Source: a bacterium EF100-94H03 bin56 (GTDB lineage Bacteria > Pseudomonadota > Alphaproteobacteria > SP197). From it: a DNA stretch of 64,000 bases. The stretch lies in assembly GCA_002238685.1 (NCBI GenBank), contig MPMV01000008.1, positions 1 through 64,000 of the forward strand, read 5' to 3'. This document shows positions 17,123-28,384 of this stretch, piece after piece. The position numbers and the translations under genes were made by a program. The notes beneath the pieces were generated by a model, which was not told the origin of the DNA, searched no databases, and worked only from the letters and a program-made list of their open reading frames with translations. The first letter of the stretch is position 1. The number at the start of each line of letters is the position of its first letter.

Positions 17123-20040
17123 ATGACGATTGGTACGTTCGACTTCAACGATGCATTTCGGGAACTGACTGGACACACGCATTTCCCATGGCAGCGGCGA
17201 CTGTTCGACGATTGGCTGGCCCGCGGAAGATTGCCGCCGGCCGTCGATATTCCGACCGGTCTGGGAAAGACCGCTGTCATGGCTATCTGGCTGCTGGCGC
17301 GGGCAGCGGGCGCGGCCCTCCCTCGCCGACTGGTATATGTGGTAGACCGACGCACGGTCGTCGATCAGGCAACCGAATGCGCTGAGCTGATCCGCGACGC
17401 ATTGCACGGAGCCGAGCGCCTTGAACCCGTGAGACGGGGACTCTGTCTTGACGGCAGGCCACTCGCGATCTCCACTTTACGTGGTCGCTACGTGGACAAT
17501 CGGGAATGGATGGCCGATCCCGCTGCGCCTGCGATCGTCATCGGCACCGTGGACATGGTGGGTTCGCGGCTGTTGTTTGAAGGTTATGGCCTTTCCCAGC
17601 GAATGCGGCCCTATGCCGCCGGCTTGATGGGTTGCGATTCACTCGTGATGCTGGACGAAGCACATCTCGCCCACCCGTTCGAGCGCCTGCTTCGGACAAT
17701 CGAGCGCGAACAGCGCCCATCTTCTGTGAGCGGCCCGCAGCCCAGCGCTGGCTTCTTGGCCGGCTCGGCTGCGAGCCGAACACTTCCCCCGCCGTTCTGC
17801 GTCCTGCCCTTGTCCGCCACAATGGTACAAGACGAGCGTTCAGGACATTTCGGCATCGTAGACGCAGATTGGCGGGACAGGACTGTCCGCATGCGGCTGG
17901 AGGCCAACAAGGTTCTTTCAATCGAAGACCTTCATAATGGTTCAGACCTGCATCAGGTTCTGGCAGATCGAGCCTGGTGCCTCATGAAGGAGGCGACCGC
18001 GCCCGAAGCGGAACCATCGCGCATAGTGATCTATTGCGATCGCAGGCGTGATGCGGAAAAGACGGCCGATGGACTTCGAAAGCTCGCGAAGGCGGAGAAG
18101 TACGAAGCAGCAGTTATCCTGTTTGTAGGTGGGCGTCGAGTACGTGAACGGGAGCAAGCCGCCGAAGAGATGAAGGCTCACGGCCTCATCACAAGCGGTG
18201 CCGAACGTGTTGCTCCCGTCTTTGTGGTCGCTACATCGGCCGGAGAGGTCGGGGTCGATCTCAACGCCGACCACATGGTCTGCGATTTGGTCCCTTGGGA
18301 ACGCATGGTGCAGCGGCTCGGACGGGTAAACCGACGCGGCAGGGGACAAGCGCGAGTACTCGTGATCGATGCAGGTTCGTCCGACGAGAAGACGACGGAC
18401 AAAGACGTTCCAGATCGCCTCAAGGCAACACGCACCCTGGTCGAATCCTTGCCCCGGGACGATGCTGGCCAACTCCAAGCAGCGCCTGCTGCACTGCTCA
18501 GTCTTCGTGGCCACCCGGATGATCGTGATCGCGTCTCCGCAGCCTCGACTGATCCGCCTCTCTACCCCGCGCTCACCCGACCCCTGGTCGAAGCGTGGTC
18601 AATGACATCGCTTCATGATCATACCGGTCGACCGGAAGTCGGACCGTGGTTGCGCGGGTGGGTCAAGGACGAGCCACAGACCATTGTGGTGTGGCGCCAG
18701 TATCTCCCGGTGTTCTTCGCACGTAGTGGTCTGGAGGTTCGCCAGCAACCTGGTCGCGAGGTCGCAGCTTTCTTCGGGGCCGCACCTCCACACACGGAAG
18801 AGTTCTTGGAAACAGAAACCCGCCGCGTCGTCGAGTGGTTGAGAAAACGGGCTCGCAAGGTATTGAACCGGCTCGAAGGGGAGTCCTCGTCGTCGCCTTC
18901 GGACGACGACGGAGCCGATAATGGTGATCCCCCAAATTCGGACGGTGCTCCGATTGCGCCGCTGCGACCGGGGGCGCCCGTCGCTTTTTTGCTCGACCGC
19001 GCGAGCCGGCCAGCCGGCGATTTGACCCTCTCGGCAATCACCGGGCATAGAACGCAGGAATTGTACCGGCGCTTCGCCGGCCAGCAGGTCGTCGTGGACG
19101 CTCGCCTCGGCGGGCTCAAGGACGGTTTGTTGCACGACGGCTCCGACGACGCTGTTTCCACGATTGACAACAACTGGAATTCGCCGGAGTGCAAAGATCC
19201 GCAACGCCCCGGGCCGCCCATCCGCGTCAGAACGTTGACCGAGCCAGAGCGTGACAGGACGTTGAGCGAACCGCAGACCCCGGAACGGGGTGCCGAGCAT
19301 CCTTGGCGAGAAACCCTGGCCATACCCTATTGTTCCTCGCCGGAAGGGGACGCAGCCGCCACTTGGCTTGTGGTCGAGCACTGGCGCGACAACGACAATG
19401 GCGAGGAGGCGAGAGCGATCTCCGCCAAGGCGCAGCGCCTTGACGAGCATCAGGCTTGGGCCGCAGACGAAGCCGCGCGACTCGCTGATGCGATAGGGCT
19501 TGACGAGTGCGACCGTGCGATGTTGATGGTCGCCGCCCGGCACCATGACGACGGGAAGAGGGCGCCGCGCTGGCAGCGCGCCTTCAATGCGCGCCACGAA
19601 GGCGGCCCATACGCCAAGACGGCGGGTCCGTTCAATCGGCATGTCCTGAACGGCTACCGGCACGAACTCAAGTCGGCGCTCGATGCGGAGACGAACGGCC
19701 TCGATGGCATCGACCGTTCCGAACTTCGCTTCGAAATGGCGCTGCATCTCATCGCGTCGCACCACGGCCATGCCCGCCCCGCCATCGGTGTCGACGGCTA
19801 TGACGACCTGCCTCCGTCCGCTGCAGCCAGCCGCGCTCACGAAATCGCCCTGCGCTTCGCGAGGTTGCAGCGGCAGTGGGGTCCGTGGGGCCTTGCGTGG
19901 TGGGAAGCGCTCATGCGTGCAGCCGACCAACGGGCATCGAGGGCACTCGAAGAACTAGCAACGCGTGAGCGTGCCCAGCCCCTTCCGCAATCGCGTCTCC
20001 GGCGGCCGATGTTCCAGGCTGACAAGGAATTGGCGCGCTG

Positions 20041-20041
<1 letters not shown>
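17123..20041 (+). CDS. cas3: Type I-G CRISPR helicase-nuclease Cas3
   Basis: 972 residues. Helicase comes first: Walker A DIPTGLGKT at 42-50, LDEAH at 177-181, and GRVNRRGRG helicase motif VI near residue 402. The HD nuclease domain is at the C-terminus: RHHDDGKRAPRW near residue 806 and ASHHGH near 875. This helicase-then-HD order is typical of type I-G/I-U (Geobacter GSU0051-like) Cas3 and is reversed from most Cas3 proteins. It unwinds and degrades DNA bound by Cascade. The stop TGA shares its A with the ATG of the next gene, so the four interference genes form one operon. Confidence 0.93.
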
Positions 20042-21971
<1,930 letters not shown>

Positions 21972-21980
21972 CGTTAGGCA

Positions 21981-24185
21981 ATGGAACAGGCGCTTGTCGT
22001 CTCTGTCAGATTCCACGAAGGGCGTTATCACGGCTCGGACGGCTGGCCTCCCAGCCCCGCCCGGCTCTTCCAGGCACTGATGGCGGGTGCGGCACGGGGC
22101 GCACATGTGCTGCAGACTACAGAGGCAGCTCTCGACTGGCTGGAAGAGTTGCCGCATCCGGCAATCGCCGCGCCGCGCGCCGTGCCCGGTCAGGGCTATG
22201 TCGGCTTCGTACCCAACAACGATCTCGACGCGGCGCTCTCGAAGAAGGACGCATCCGATATCGACAAGGCGACAGCCTCGGTTCGCGACCGAAAGTTCGT
22301 CCGCCCCCTGCTGTTCGATGTGGAAACACCGGTCCTCTATTGCTGGCCGATCGCAGGCCAGGTGACACACGCGAAGGCGCTTTGCGAGGCAGCGGAACGC
22401 CTGTACCAATTGGGACGCGGAATTGATATGGCTTGGGCCGAAGCCGCCGTGGTCGACGGAGCCAATGCGGAGCAGCAACTTGTCGACCATCGAGGAATTG
22501 TCTTCCGACCTTCAGTGGGCAACGGGTCCGGTTGCGAACTACTCTGCCCCAGACCGGGATCTCGCCTTAGTCTCACAGCCCGTTTTGCCGGAATACGCAG
22601 CCGCTTCCGCGCCGGTGGCACGAATCGCAAGCCCCTCCGCGTTTTCGTTCAGGCTCCGAAGCCACTCCTGACCAAAGTCGCTTACGATGCACCGCCCCTT
22701 CGTCTCGTCTTTGAACTGCGAGAGGCGGACGCCAAATCGGCTTTTGCCGTCCGCCGGCTGGCCGAGGCTGCACAACTTGTCACAGAGGTTCGCGATCAGG
22801 TAGCCAACCGGCTTTCCAAGGCGGCCCCCTCCCTTCGGGCCGAAATCGAGCGCCACCTGGTCGGTCGCGACGCGACGGACGCGGACAAGACGACGCGCGT
22901 ACGGATTGTGCCCATCCCCTCGACCGGCCATCCCCATGCCGACATGATGATCCGCAGACTTGCCGTCTATGTGCCGCAGTCCTGTCCCCTGCGGTCAGAG
23001 GATCTCGCCTGGGCGTTCGCACAGGTCGCCTGGGCGGACGATGACGGCTTGGTGCTTTGCGAACTGCAACCCGGCAGCGACGACAGCATGGTGAATCGCT
23101 ACGAGCATTTCGGTCGGCGCTGGCAAAGCGTGACCCCGCTCGCATTGCTGTCGGCGCGCCGTCGACGCATCGACCCTGCGCGCCCTGATACCGAAGTGAA
23201 GGGCGGTGCCGAACGGGTTCGCGAAGAGGCACGTGCCGAGCATGCCCTGTATCAGGCCTTGCGCCATGCAGGAATCAACACCGCGCCGATTGCTGTGCGT
23301 GTGCAGCGCGAGCCGTACGACACCGCAGGCAAGCGGGCTGAACCGTTCGCCGCTGGCACGCGCTTTCCAAAGTCGGCGTTGTGGCACGCCTCCATTTCGT
23401 TCGCGGTACCGATTTCCGGTCCGCTTGTGCTCGGCGACGGACGTTATCTTGGACTCGGGCTCTTGCAGCCCGACGATCCGATGCCTGGAGTTTTGGAGTT
23501 CACCATTCGGGAAGGGCTCACCGACACCGCCGAGCCTCCTCTTGTCGCCCGCGCCGCACGCCGCGCATTGATTGCCCGCGTACGAGACTTCCTGCCGCGA
23601 GGTCAGGCAATTCCTTCATACGTAACCGGACACCAGGAAGACGGTCGCCCTGCCCGAAGCGGGTTCCATCGCCACATGGCTGTTGCTGTCGATCTTCCTC
23701 GCAGACGCTTTCTCTACGTTGCCCCAAATTGGTTGCAGCGCCACGGCGCGAGTTGGCGAGAAGTGAGCGAGCAACATGATCTAGTGGAACAAGCACTGGA
23801 AGGCATGGACACTCTCCTCGCAGGCAACGCTGGACGCCTCGCCATCGCTCCATCCGCACCTGACTCAGACCATGACCCCTTGTTCGCCCCGGCTCGCGTC
23901 TGGGAAAGTGTCGCCGACTACCAGCTCACCCGCTACCGTCGCCGCCTCACCGACAAACAGGCGTTGACGTCCGATGTTCTAACGGAACTCTGCCGTCGTG
24001 CTTGGCCGGTACCGGAAACTGTAGAGGTTCTGTCAGTACATCGTGGCCCAAGAGGTGCTCTCTCTGGCCGCCTGCGCATCACCTTCGCTACTGTCCAAGC
24101 TGGTCCCCTGCTTCTTGGCCGAACCGCGCACAGGGGTGGTGGACTGTTCGCCCACGCAGCATCCGGAAGCCAAATGAATAGATGA
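21981..24185 (+). CDS. csb2: Type I-G Cas5-Cas6 fusion (Csb2)
   Basis: 734 residues, the expected size for GSU0054-like Csb2, a fusion of a Cas5-type and a Cas6-type RAMP domain. The N-terminus VVSVRFHEGRYHG then WPPSPARLFQALMAG is the family signature; the C-terminal half (HRHMAVAVDLPRRRFLY, GPLLLGRTAHRGGGLF) fits the Cas6-like part with a glycine-rich loop. It would cut pre-crRNA in the repeat and hold the 5' handle. A catalytic His cannot be assigned with certainty. Last gene of the plus-strand interference operon. Confidence 0.9.
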   Translation: MEQALVVSVRFHEGRYHGSDGWPPSPARLFQALMAGAARGAHVLQTTEAALDWLEELPHPAIAAPRAVPGQGYVGFVPNNDLDAALSKKDASDIDKATASVRDRKFVRPLLFDVETPVLYCWPIAGQVTHAKALCEAAERLYQLGRGIDMAWAEAAVVDGANAEQQLVDHRGIVFRPSVGNGSGCELLCPRPGSRLSLTARFAGIRSRFRAGGTNRKPLRVFVQAPKPLLTKVAYDAPPLRLVFELREADAKSAFAVRRLAEAAQLVTEVRDQVANRLSKAAPSLRAEIERHLVGRDATDADKTTRVRIVPIPSTGHPHADMMIRRLAVYVPQSCPLRSEDLAWAFAQVAWADDDGLVLCELQPGSDDSMVNRYEHFGRRWQSVTPLALLSARRRRIDPARPDTEVKGGAERVREEARAEHALYQALRHAGINTAPIAVRVQREPYDTAGKRAEPFAAGTRFPKSALWHASISFAVPISGPLVLGDGRYLGLGLLQPDDPMPGVLEFTIREGLTDTAEPPLVARAARRALIARVRDFLPRGQAIPSYVTGHQEDGRPARSGFHRHMAVAVDLPRRRFLYVAPNWLQRHGASWREVSEQHDLVEQALEGMDTLLAGNAGRLAIAPSAPDSDHDPLFAPARVWESVADYQLTRYRRRLTDKQALTSDVLTELCRRAWPVPETVEVLSVHRGPRGALSGRLRITFATVQAGPLLLGRTAHRGGGLFAHAASGSQMNR

Positions 24186-24302
24186 CCGTATTCGCCAGCC
24201 CTCGCAACCCATCCGCTCCATCACTCGAACAGGGCCTTGAGAAAGGCCACGCACGTTTTCGGTTAAATACTCAGAAGCACGGACAGGTAACACAGCCCGA
24301 CC

Positions 24303-25007
24303 ATGTTGCGTCTTGACCATGTGAAGCGTTTCTACCGCCTGTTGGACACCCTCGATGAGCGTTTGGCGGGAGCGCGCCGACTGGCCGATTGCTCCGGACG
24401 AATGTCGTGGCCAAAACGCGGTATCTATCTCTTCAGAGAGCCCGGCGAGACCCGCACCGACAGCGGTGTCGGACCGCGGATCATCCGAGTCGGCACTCAC
24501 GCCTTGAAGGAGGGCTCCGGCACCACGCTGTGGAACCGCCTTTCGCAGCACAAGGGGCAGGTACACTCTGGTGGCGGCAATCACCGGGGATCTATTTTCA
24601 GGCTGACCGTCGGCACGGCCCTGATCGAGAAGGGCGGCCTCGACTGTTCGACCTGGGACAACCGGCGCGGCGTCGCTTCGCGCGAGGTCAGGGAAAGTGA
24701 GCGGCCCCTCGAAATGGCCGTCAGCAAGGTCATCGGCGAGATGCCCTTTCTCTGGCTCGCCGTCGCGGACGAGCCGGGACCCACCAGTCTGCGCGGATAC
24801 ATCGAGAGAAACGCGATCGCCCTTCTCAGCAATTGCGCCAGGCAGCCCATCGATCCTCCGTCCCCGTCATGGCTCGGCCTTCATTGCAGCCGCCAGAAGG
24901 TGCGAGACTCCGGCCTCTGGAACTCGAACCATGTGACAGAACGCTACGATCCGGCTTTCCTCGACACGTTGGCAGATATGATCAGCCGAGCGGAGCCAAC
25001 CCAATGA
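24303..25007 (+). CDS. GIY-YIG nuclease-fold protein
   Basis: 234 residues. GIYLF at 40-44 and RVGTH at 62-66 are the two halves of the GIY-YIG core; Arg79 in TLWNRLSQH, Glu168 in YIERN and the Asn residues in GLWNSNH fit the expected catalytic Arg, Glu and Asn. Such domains cut DNA. The conserved GGGNHRGSIFR and MPFLWLAV stretches suggest a distinct small family. It lies 117 bases after csb2 and its stop overlaps the start of the next gene (ATGA), so the two are a coupled pair. Not a standard cas gene; a defence or genome-maintenance role is inferred. Confidence 0.7.
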   Translation: MLRLDHVKRFYRLLDTLDERLAGARRLADCSGRMSWPKRGIYLFREPGETRTDSGVGPRIIRVGTHALKEGSGTTLWNRLSQHKGQVHSGGGNHRGSIFRLTVGTALIEKGGLDCSTWDNRRGVASREVRESERPLEMAVSKVIGEMPFLWLAVADEPGPTSLRGYIERNAIALLSNCARQPIDPPSPSWLGLHCSRQKVRDSGLWNSNHVTERYDPAFLDTLADMISRAEPTQ

Positions 25008-25663
25008 TCGTCGTCATTCAATGCGCTGCTCGGAAACAGCGCCATGCGGGACATCTTCGCACACTCGATAACCGAAACGTCATGTTCGTCGCGCAGCCCA
25101 ATTCCGTGCGATCCGACGAAAGCCGGATCCATGCAAGGCCGGACGACATGTCCGACAGGGGAGCCTCCTGGCGAAGTGTTCTCAAGCAATACAACGCCGC
25201 GCCGGGCGGCAATTCCCTCGGACTGCTCCCGGCCTGGCGGCTCTACAGCAACCCGACATACGAGATGCTTGCCGAGAGCATCGGTCCCGAGCGCCTCTAT
25301 ATCCTCTCGGCCGGCTGGGGGCTGGTCCGTGCAGATCACCTGACCCCCAATTATAACATCACGTTCAGCAAGGCCAGGAACGTCGAGCCGTTCAAGAGGC
25401 GAGGCCACCGGGATATCTACGACGATTTCGAACTCCCTTCGGACATCGCCGACCCTCTCGTGTTCTTCGGCGGTCGCGACTACATCCCCTTGTTCTGCAG
25501 ACTGACCACCAATGCGAAGGGCCATAGGATCGTGTTCTACGCAGGAAGCGGCGCCGTGGCGCCGGGCTGCACGCTTCGAAGATTCGGCGACCCATTCACG
25601 AATTGGCACTACCAATGCGCCAGAGCCTTCCTGGAAGGGGAACTCCCACGTGGAACATGCTGA
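25004..25663 (+). CDS. YaaA/DUF6884-like protein
   Basis: 219 residues. The N-terminal VVIQCAARKQRHAG resembles the V-x-x-C-x-x-K opening of DUF6884/YaaA-type proteins, and LYILSAGWGLV followed by LTPNYNITFS matches their I-S-A-x-x-G-L ... P-Y-x segment. YaaA proteins bind DNA and act in peroxide stress, and DUF6884 proteins are often near phage or defence genes, but no reaction can be assigned here. Start ATG 25004 overlaps the stop of the GIY-YIG gene. The fold assignment is from short motifs only. Confidence 0.5.
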   Translation: MIVVIQCAARKQRHAGHLRTLDNRNVMFVAQPNSVRSDESRIHARPDDMSDRGASWRSVLKQYNAAPGGNSLGLLPAWRLYSNPTYEMLAESIGPERLYILSAGWGLVRADHLTPNYNITFSKARNVEPFKRRGHRDIYDDFELPSDIADPLVFFGGRDYIPLFCRLTTNAKGHRIVFYAGSGAVAPGCTLRRFGDPFTNWHYQCARAFLEGELPRGTC

Positions 25664-25803
25664 CCGAAAGTTCCCTCTCCAGACTCGTACCTGCCAAGTC
25701 CCTTTGGGAGTGATGAAACTGTGAACCACTTCTTCGGATCAGCGTGGTCATCCTGGCACGCCCGGCCGTTCCGCCCGCACTGCGATGACCATGCAGGGGC
25801 GCG

Positions 25804-26727
25804 ATGAAACTCCTGACGGGCATCGTCTTCATTGTCGGCTTGTTGATTCTCATCGTCTTCATTTTCGGCCCCGAGGAACAGGTCGGTACAGCGACCTCGA
25901 CCCACTCAGAGCCCGAGCAATCCGATCGCGCTGCCGCGAAATGCGATCACGGTTCACCAATCACAGGGTCCTTCTACGTCAAGGGAAGCGACGTCAACTT
26001 TCGAATGGGACCGGGCATCGAACACGCTCGCGTAGTCAATCAGAAGGCGACCGACATACATGGCAGCACCCAGCACCGCACCCTTTGGCCATCCATGGTT
26101 CTCGAGGGTCTCTGCGAAACAACCGAATGGCTGAGAGCGCGAATCGTTAAGGCCAACGGCAGCCCGGTCAAGTGGGAAACCGGCTGGGTTCACAAGAGAT
26201 TTGTCGCAAGTGATGCCTCTGACGACATGAAGATCGGCTTGCTCTGGGATATTGACGGCGAAGCTGAATTTTCGGATGCGGAAAAGCAAATCCTGAGGCG
26301 CGGTGCGCTCCAGGTCCTGCAGCACGAGGCCAACTGCGCCGAGATCACCACCGGATACCGCAGCGGTTCTCGACAAGGCGCCTACTACGTCACCTGTAAC
26401 GCCAGGAACGGCGGACCGCCTTTCAATGTCTGGTTCACCCCGGACGAAGTCAATACCGGCAGAACCCTTGCGGTTCCCGAAGCCTACCCGGAAGCAGTAT
26501 CCCGCCGGGCTTGCGAACGCGCCATCACCGAGAGAGTGGTGCATCCATCGACCCTCGACGTTCACCATTTCATCGGATATGCCACCACGGTCCACAACAA
26601 CGGAAGTCGCACGTTGATCCAAGAATTCTCCGCGAAGAACAGCTTCGGTCTTGAGCTCGAATATCGAGCGCGTTGCCTGATCCAGCCGGATGGAGCATTG
26701 GAAATCACGATTTCCGAGGTGAACTAA
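25804..26727 (+). CDS. Membrane-anchored SH3-domain protein
   Basis: 307 residues. Residues 4-22 form one hydrophobic segment (LTGIVFIVGLLILIVFIF), so the protein is probably anchored with its bulk outside the cytoplasm. Residues ~55-135 contain a bacterial SH3 domain: VKGSDVNFRMGPGIEHARVV, then GWVHKRFV. The remaining ~170 residues, with several Cys, are unrecognised. It follows the coupled pair by 140 bases on the same strand. A cell-wall or envelope-binding role is known for such SH3 domains; any link to CRISPR is unsupported. Confidence 0.65.
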   Translation: MKLLTGIVFIVGLLILIVFIFGPEEQVGTATSTHSEPEQSDRAAAKCDHGSPITGSFYVKGSDVNFRMGPGIEHARVVNQKATDIHGSTQHRTLWPSMVLEGLCETTEWLRARIVKANGSPVKWETGWVHKRFVASDASDDMKIGLLWDIDGEAEFSDAEKQILRRGALQVLQHEANCAEITTGYRSGSRQGAYYVTCNARNGGPPFNVWFTPDEVNTGRTLAVPEAYPEAVSRRACERAITERVVHPSTLDVHHFIGYATTVHNNGSRTLIQEFSAKNSFGLELEYRARCLIQPDGALEITISEVN

Positions 26728-26744
26728 TTCTGTCGTCTTGTCGG

Positions 26745-27234
26745 TTTCTGGACCAAGTTGATGAAGCTCTCTACCGCTTCTTCGTATGCCGGCCAAGACA
26801 GTGTCAATGCTACGGCTGGGGTTTGCGCAGGTTATCGCGACATACGGGTGAAGATCCGCTCGACGACTCAACGGGTGATACAGTACTGCAAATCACTTGA
26901 TAACCTTGGGTTTGTGCACGATGTTGAGAAACGTACCAATCCCCAGTTCCTCAAGCCGGGAAGCTAGCTTCGGCCCCTGATAGCCGCCATCCGCTCACAG
27001 TGTCGCGACCTGCGGCGCCTTCTCCAGCATCTTGAGGAGTACCTCCGGCGCGCAGTCCCGATCCTGAACGGACGCCTCGTGAACTACTATCTCGATCGAC
27101 GCTCCCTCAGCTGTGACACGGCGACCGAACGGTCTCAGTTTCCACGTTTCGTCCCAATTGCGCTGGTGCGTCGTCTTCTCGCAGGTGTTGCCCGATTCGG
27201 TCAGTGTGCGGGCGCTACTGCAGAAATCCTCCAA
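26745..27234 (-). pseudogene. IS5-family transposase remnant
   Basis: The minus strand reads HEASVQDRDCAPEVLL, then a TGA where Trp is usual, then ADGGYQGPKLASRLEELG, LNIVHKPK, and in a shifted frame VVERIFTRMSR. These are the DDE transposase landmarks of the IS5 (IS427-like) family (Asp-Gly-Gly-Tyr and RWVVER). Two nonsense codons and a frameshift make it dead. Its 5' end lies 30 bases from the last CRISPR repeat. Confidence 0.8.
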
Positions 27235-27264
27235 TGTACGGCTGCAGCGCTCTCGAGTGGTGCC

Positions 27265-27881
27265 GCTTCAATGAGGCCGGGGCCTGTTGGCCCCGGAAAT
27301 TGCCACCGTGGAGATCCGCAAGGCTGTCAGTTACGCGCTTCAATGAGGCCGGGGCCTATTGGCCCCGGAAATCCGTGCGCTGAAGGCCCAGAAGGCCATG
27401 AAGTTCACGCTTCAATGAGGCCGGGGCCTGTTGGCCCCGGAAATCTTCCCTGAAGAATTCGGCCAGTACGCAGACCTTGTGCTTCAATGAGGCCGGGGCC
27501 TGTTGGCCCCGGAAATAGGCTTCGGCCGGACGTGATCCTCTCCGTGAGACAGCTTCAATGAGGCCGGGGCCTGTTGGCCCCGGAAATCTCATAATATTCG
27601 ATAATCCCCGGCTTCGCTTCACCAGCTTCAATGAGGCCGGGGCCTGTTGGCCCCGGAAATTCCGAATTCTCAAGACCGGTCTGCCGCCGCTGGACTCGCT
27701 TCAATGAGGCCGGGGCCTGTTGGCCCCGGAAATTGACTTGTGACCCTCGATCCATTGCACTAGACTTCGCTGCTTCAATGAGGCCGGGGCCTGTTGGCCC
27801 CGGAAATTCTGGAAGGACGCTCTCGACAACAATCCGGATGATCCGGCTTCAATGAGGCCGGGGCCTGTTGGCCCCGGAAAT
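27265..27881 (-). CRISPR. CRISPR array, 9 repeats and 8 spacers (type I-G)
   Basis: Nine 36-base repeats start at 27265, 27337, 27409, 27481, 27552, 27625, 27698, 27772 and 27846. On the plus strand each begins GCTTCAATGAGG and ends GGCCCCGGAAAT. CCGGGGCC and GGCCCCGG form an 8-base stem with a TGTT loop. Spacers are 36, 36, 36, 35, 37, 37, 38 and 38 bases. All repeats are identical except the second, with A at 27358 in the loop. Read on the minus strand the repeat ends ATTGAAGC, close to the common type I 3' end ATTGAAAC, so transcription toward lower coordinates is inferred. The variant repeat near the left end also suggests that is the old, distal end. Confidence 0.97.
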
Positions 27882-28090
27882 AGCTGCTTGGCAAGTTGAT
27901 GAAATCACTGATTGGATTGCCGGACTTTCGAGCGATGCCCGGAAACAACGGTTCCATGGACTGTGCTCTTGCATGGAGTGGTGTTCACGATGTCAAACAG
28001 TTTTGCGAAATCATGAGGTTGGTGGGATTCGAGAGGTGTCCTGTGTTGTGAGCGCCACTGGACTCCTCGATTCCCACAGGCAGACTTAAT
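27882..28090 (-). promoter_or_regulatory. Probable CRISPR leader
   Basis: The 209 bases between the array and cas2 hold no gene. If the array is transcribed leftwards, this is the leader with promoter and integration signals. It includes A/T-richer patches (27893-27915, 28000-28020). Orientation is inferred from the repeat end and the variant distal repeat. Confidence 0.55.
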
Positions 28091-28384
28091 CTATATGACG
28101 ACCGAGTCTCGTTCAATGGTCTCAAAGGTCTTGCCGAGGCTCTCCACACCCAGCTTGACCTTGTCGGCTGAACCGACGTCAACGATTAGCACGTGGTCGT
28201 TGCCCTGCTTGATGAGCGCACGCAATCGGGATTCCAGTTCTGCCCGGCGAAGGCGCGTCAAGCGGCACTGGAAAACAGAGAGCTGGAGCCATTCCCCATA
28301 ACCTTGCATCAGTTTGAAGACCCGGCGCCAGCGCCGAGGACTGCTGATGTCGTAGGTCACAAGATAGAGGCGTTCTTCAGTCAT
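28091..28384 (-). CDS. cas2: CRISPR adaptation endonuclease Cas2
   Basis: 97 residues. YLVTYDIS puts the conserved Asp at position 12, followed by [18 protein letters not shown] and SVFQCRLT, typical of Cas2. Start ATG 28384 overlaps the cas4-cas1 stop (ATGA); a longer frame from 28435 would overlap cas1 needlessly. It bridges two Cas1 dimers during spacer integration. The next element downstream is the leader and array. Confidence 0.95.
   Translation of the reverse strand: MTEERLYLVTYDISSPRRWRRVFKLMQGYGEWLQLSVFQCRLTRLRRAELESRLRALIKQGNDHVLIVDVGSADKVKLGVESLGKTFETIERDSVVI

Noticed and set aside
16659..17123. 154-codon frame whose stop overlaps the cas3 start
   Set aside because: No motif, no homologous appearance, and it crosses the A/T-rich promoter-like stretch.
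27079..27957. Several open frames with repeated GPTGPGLIEA-like peptides
   Set aside because: They translate the CRISPR repeats; not real proteins.
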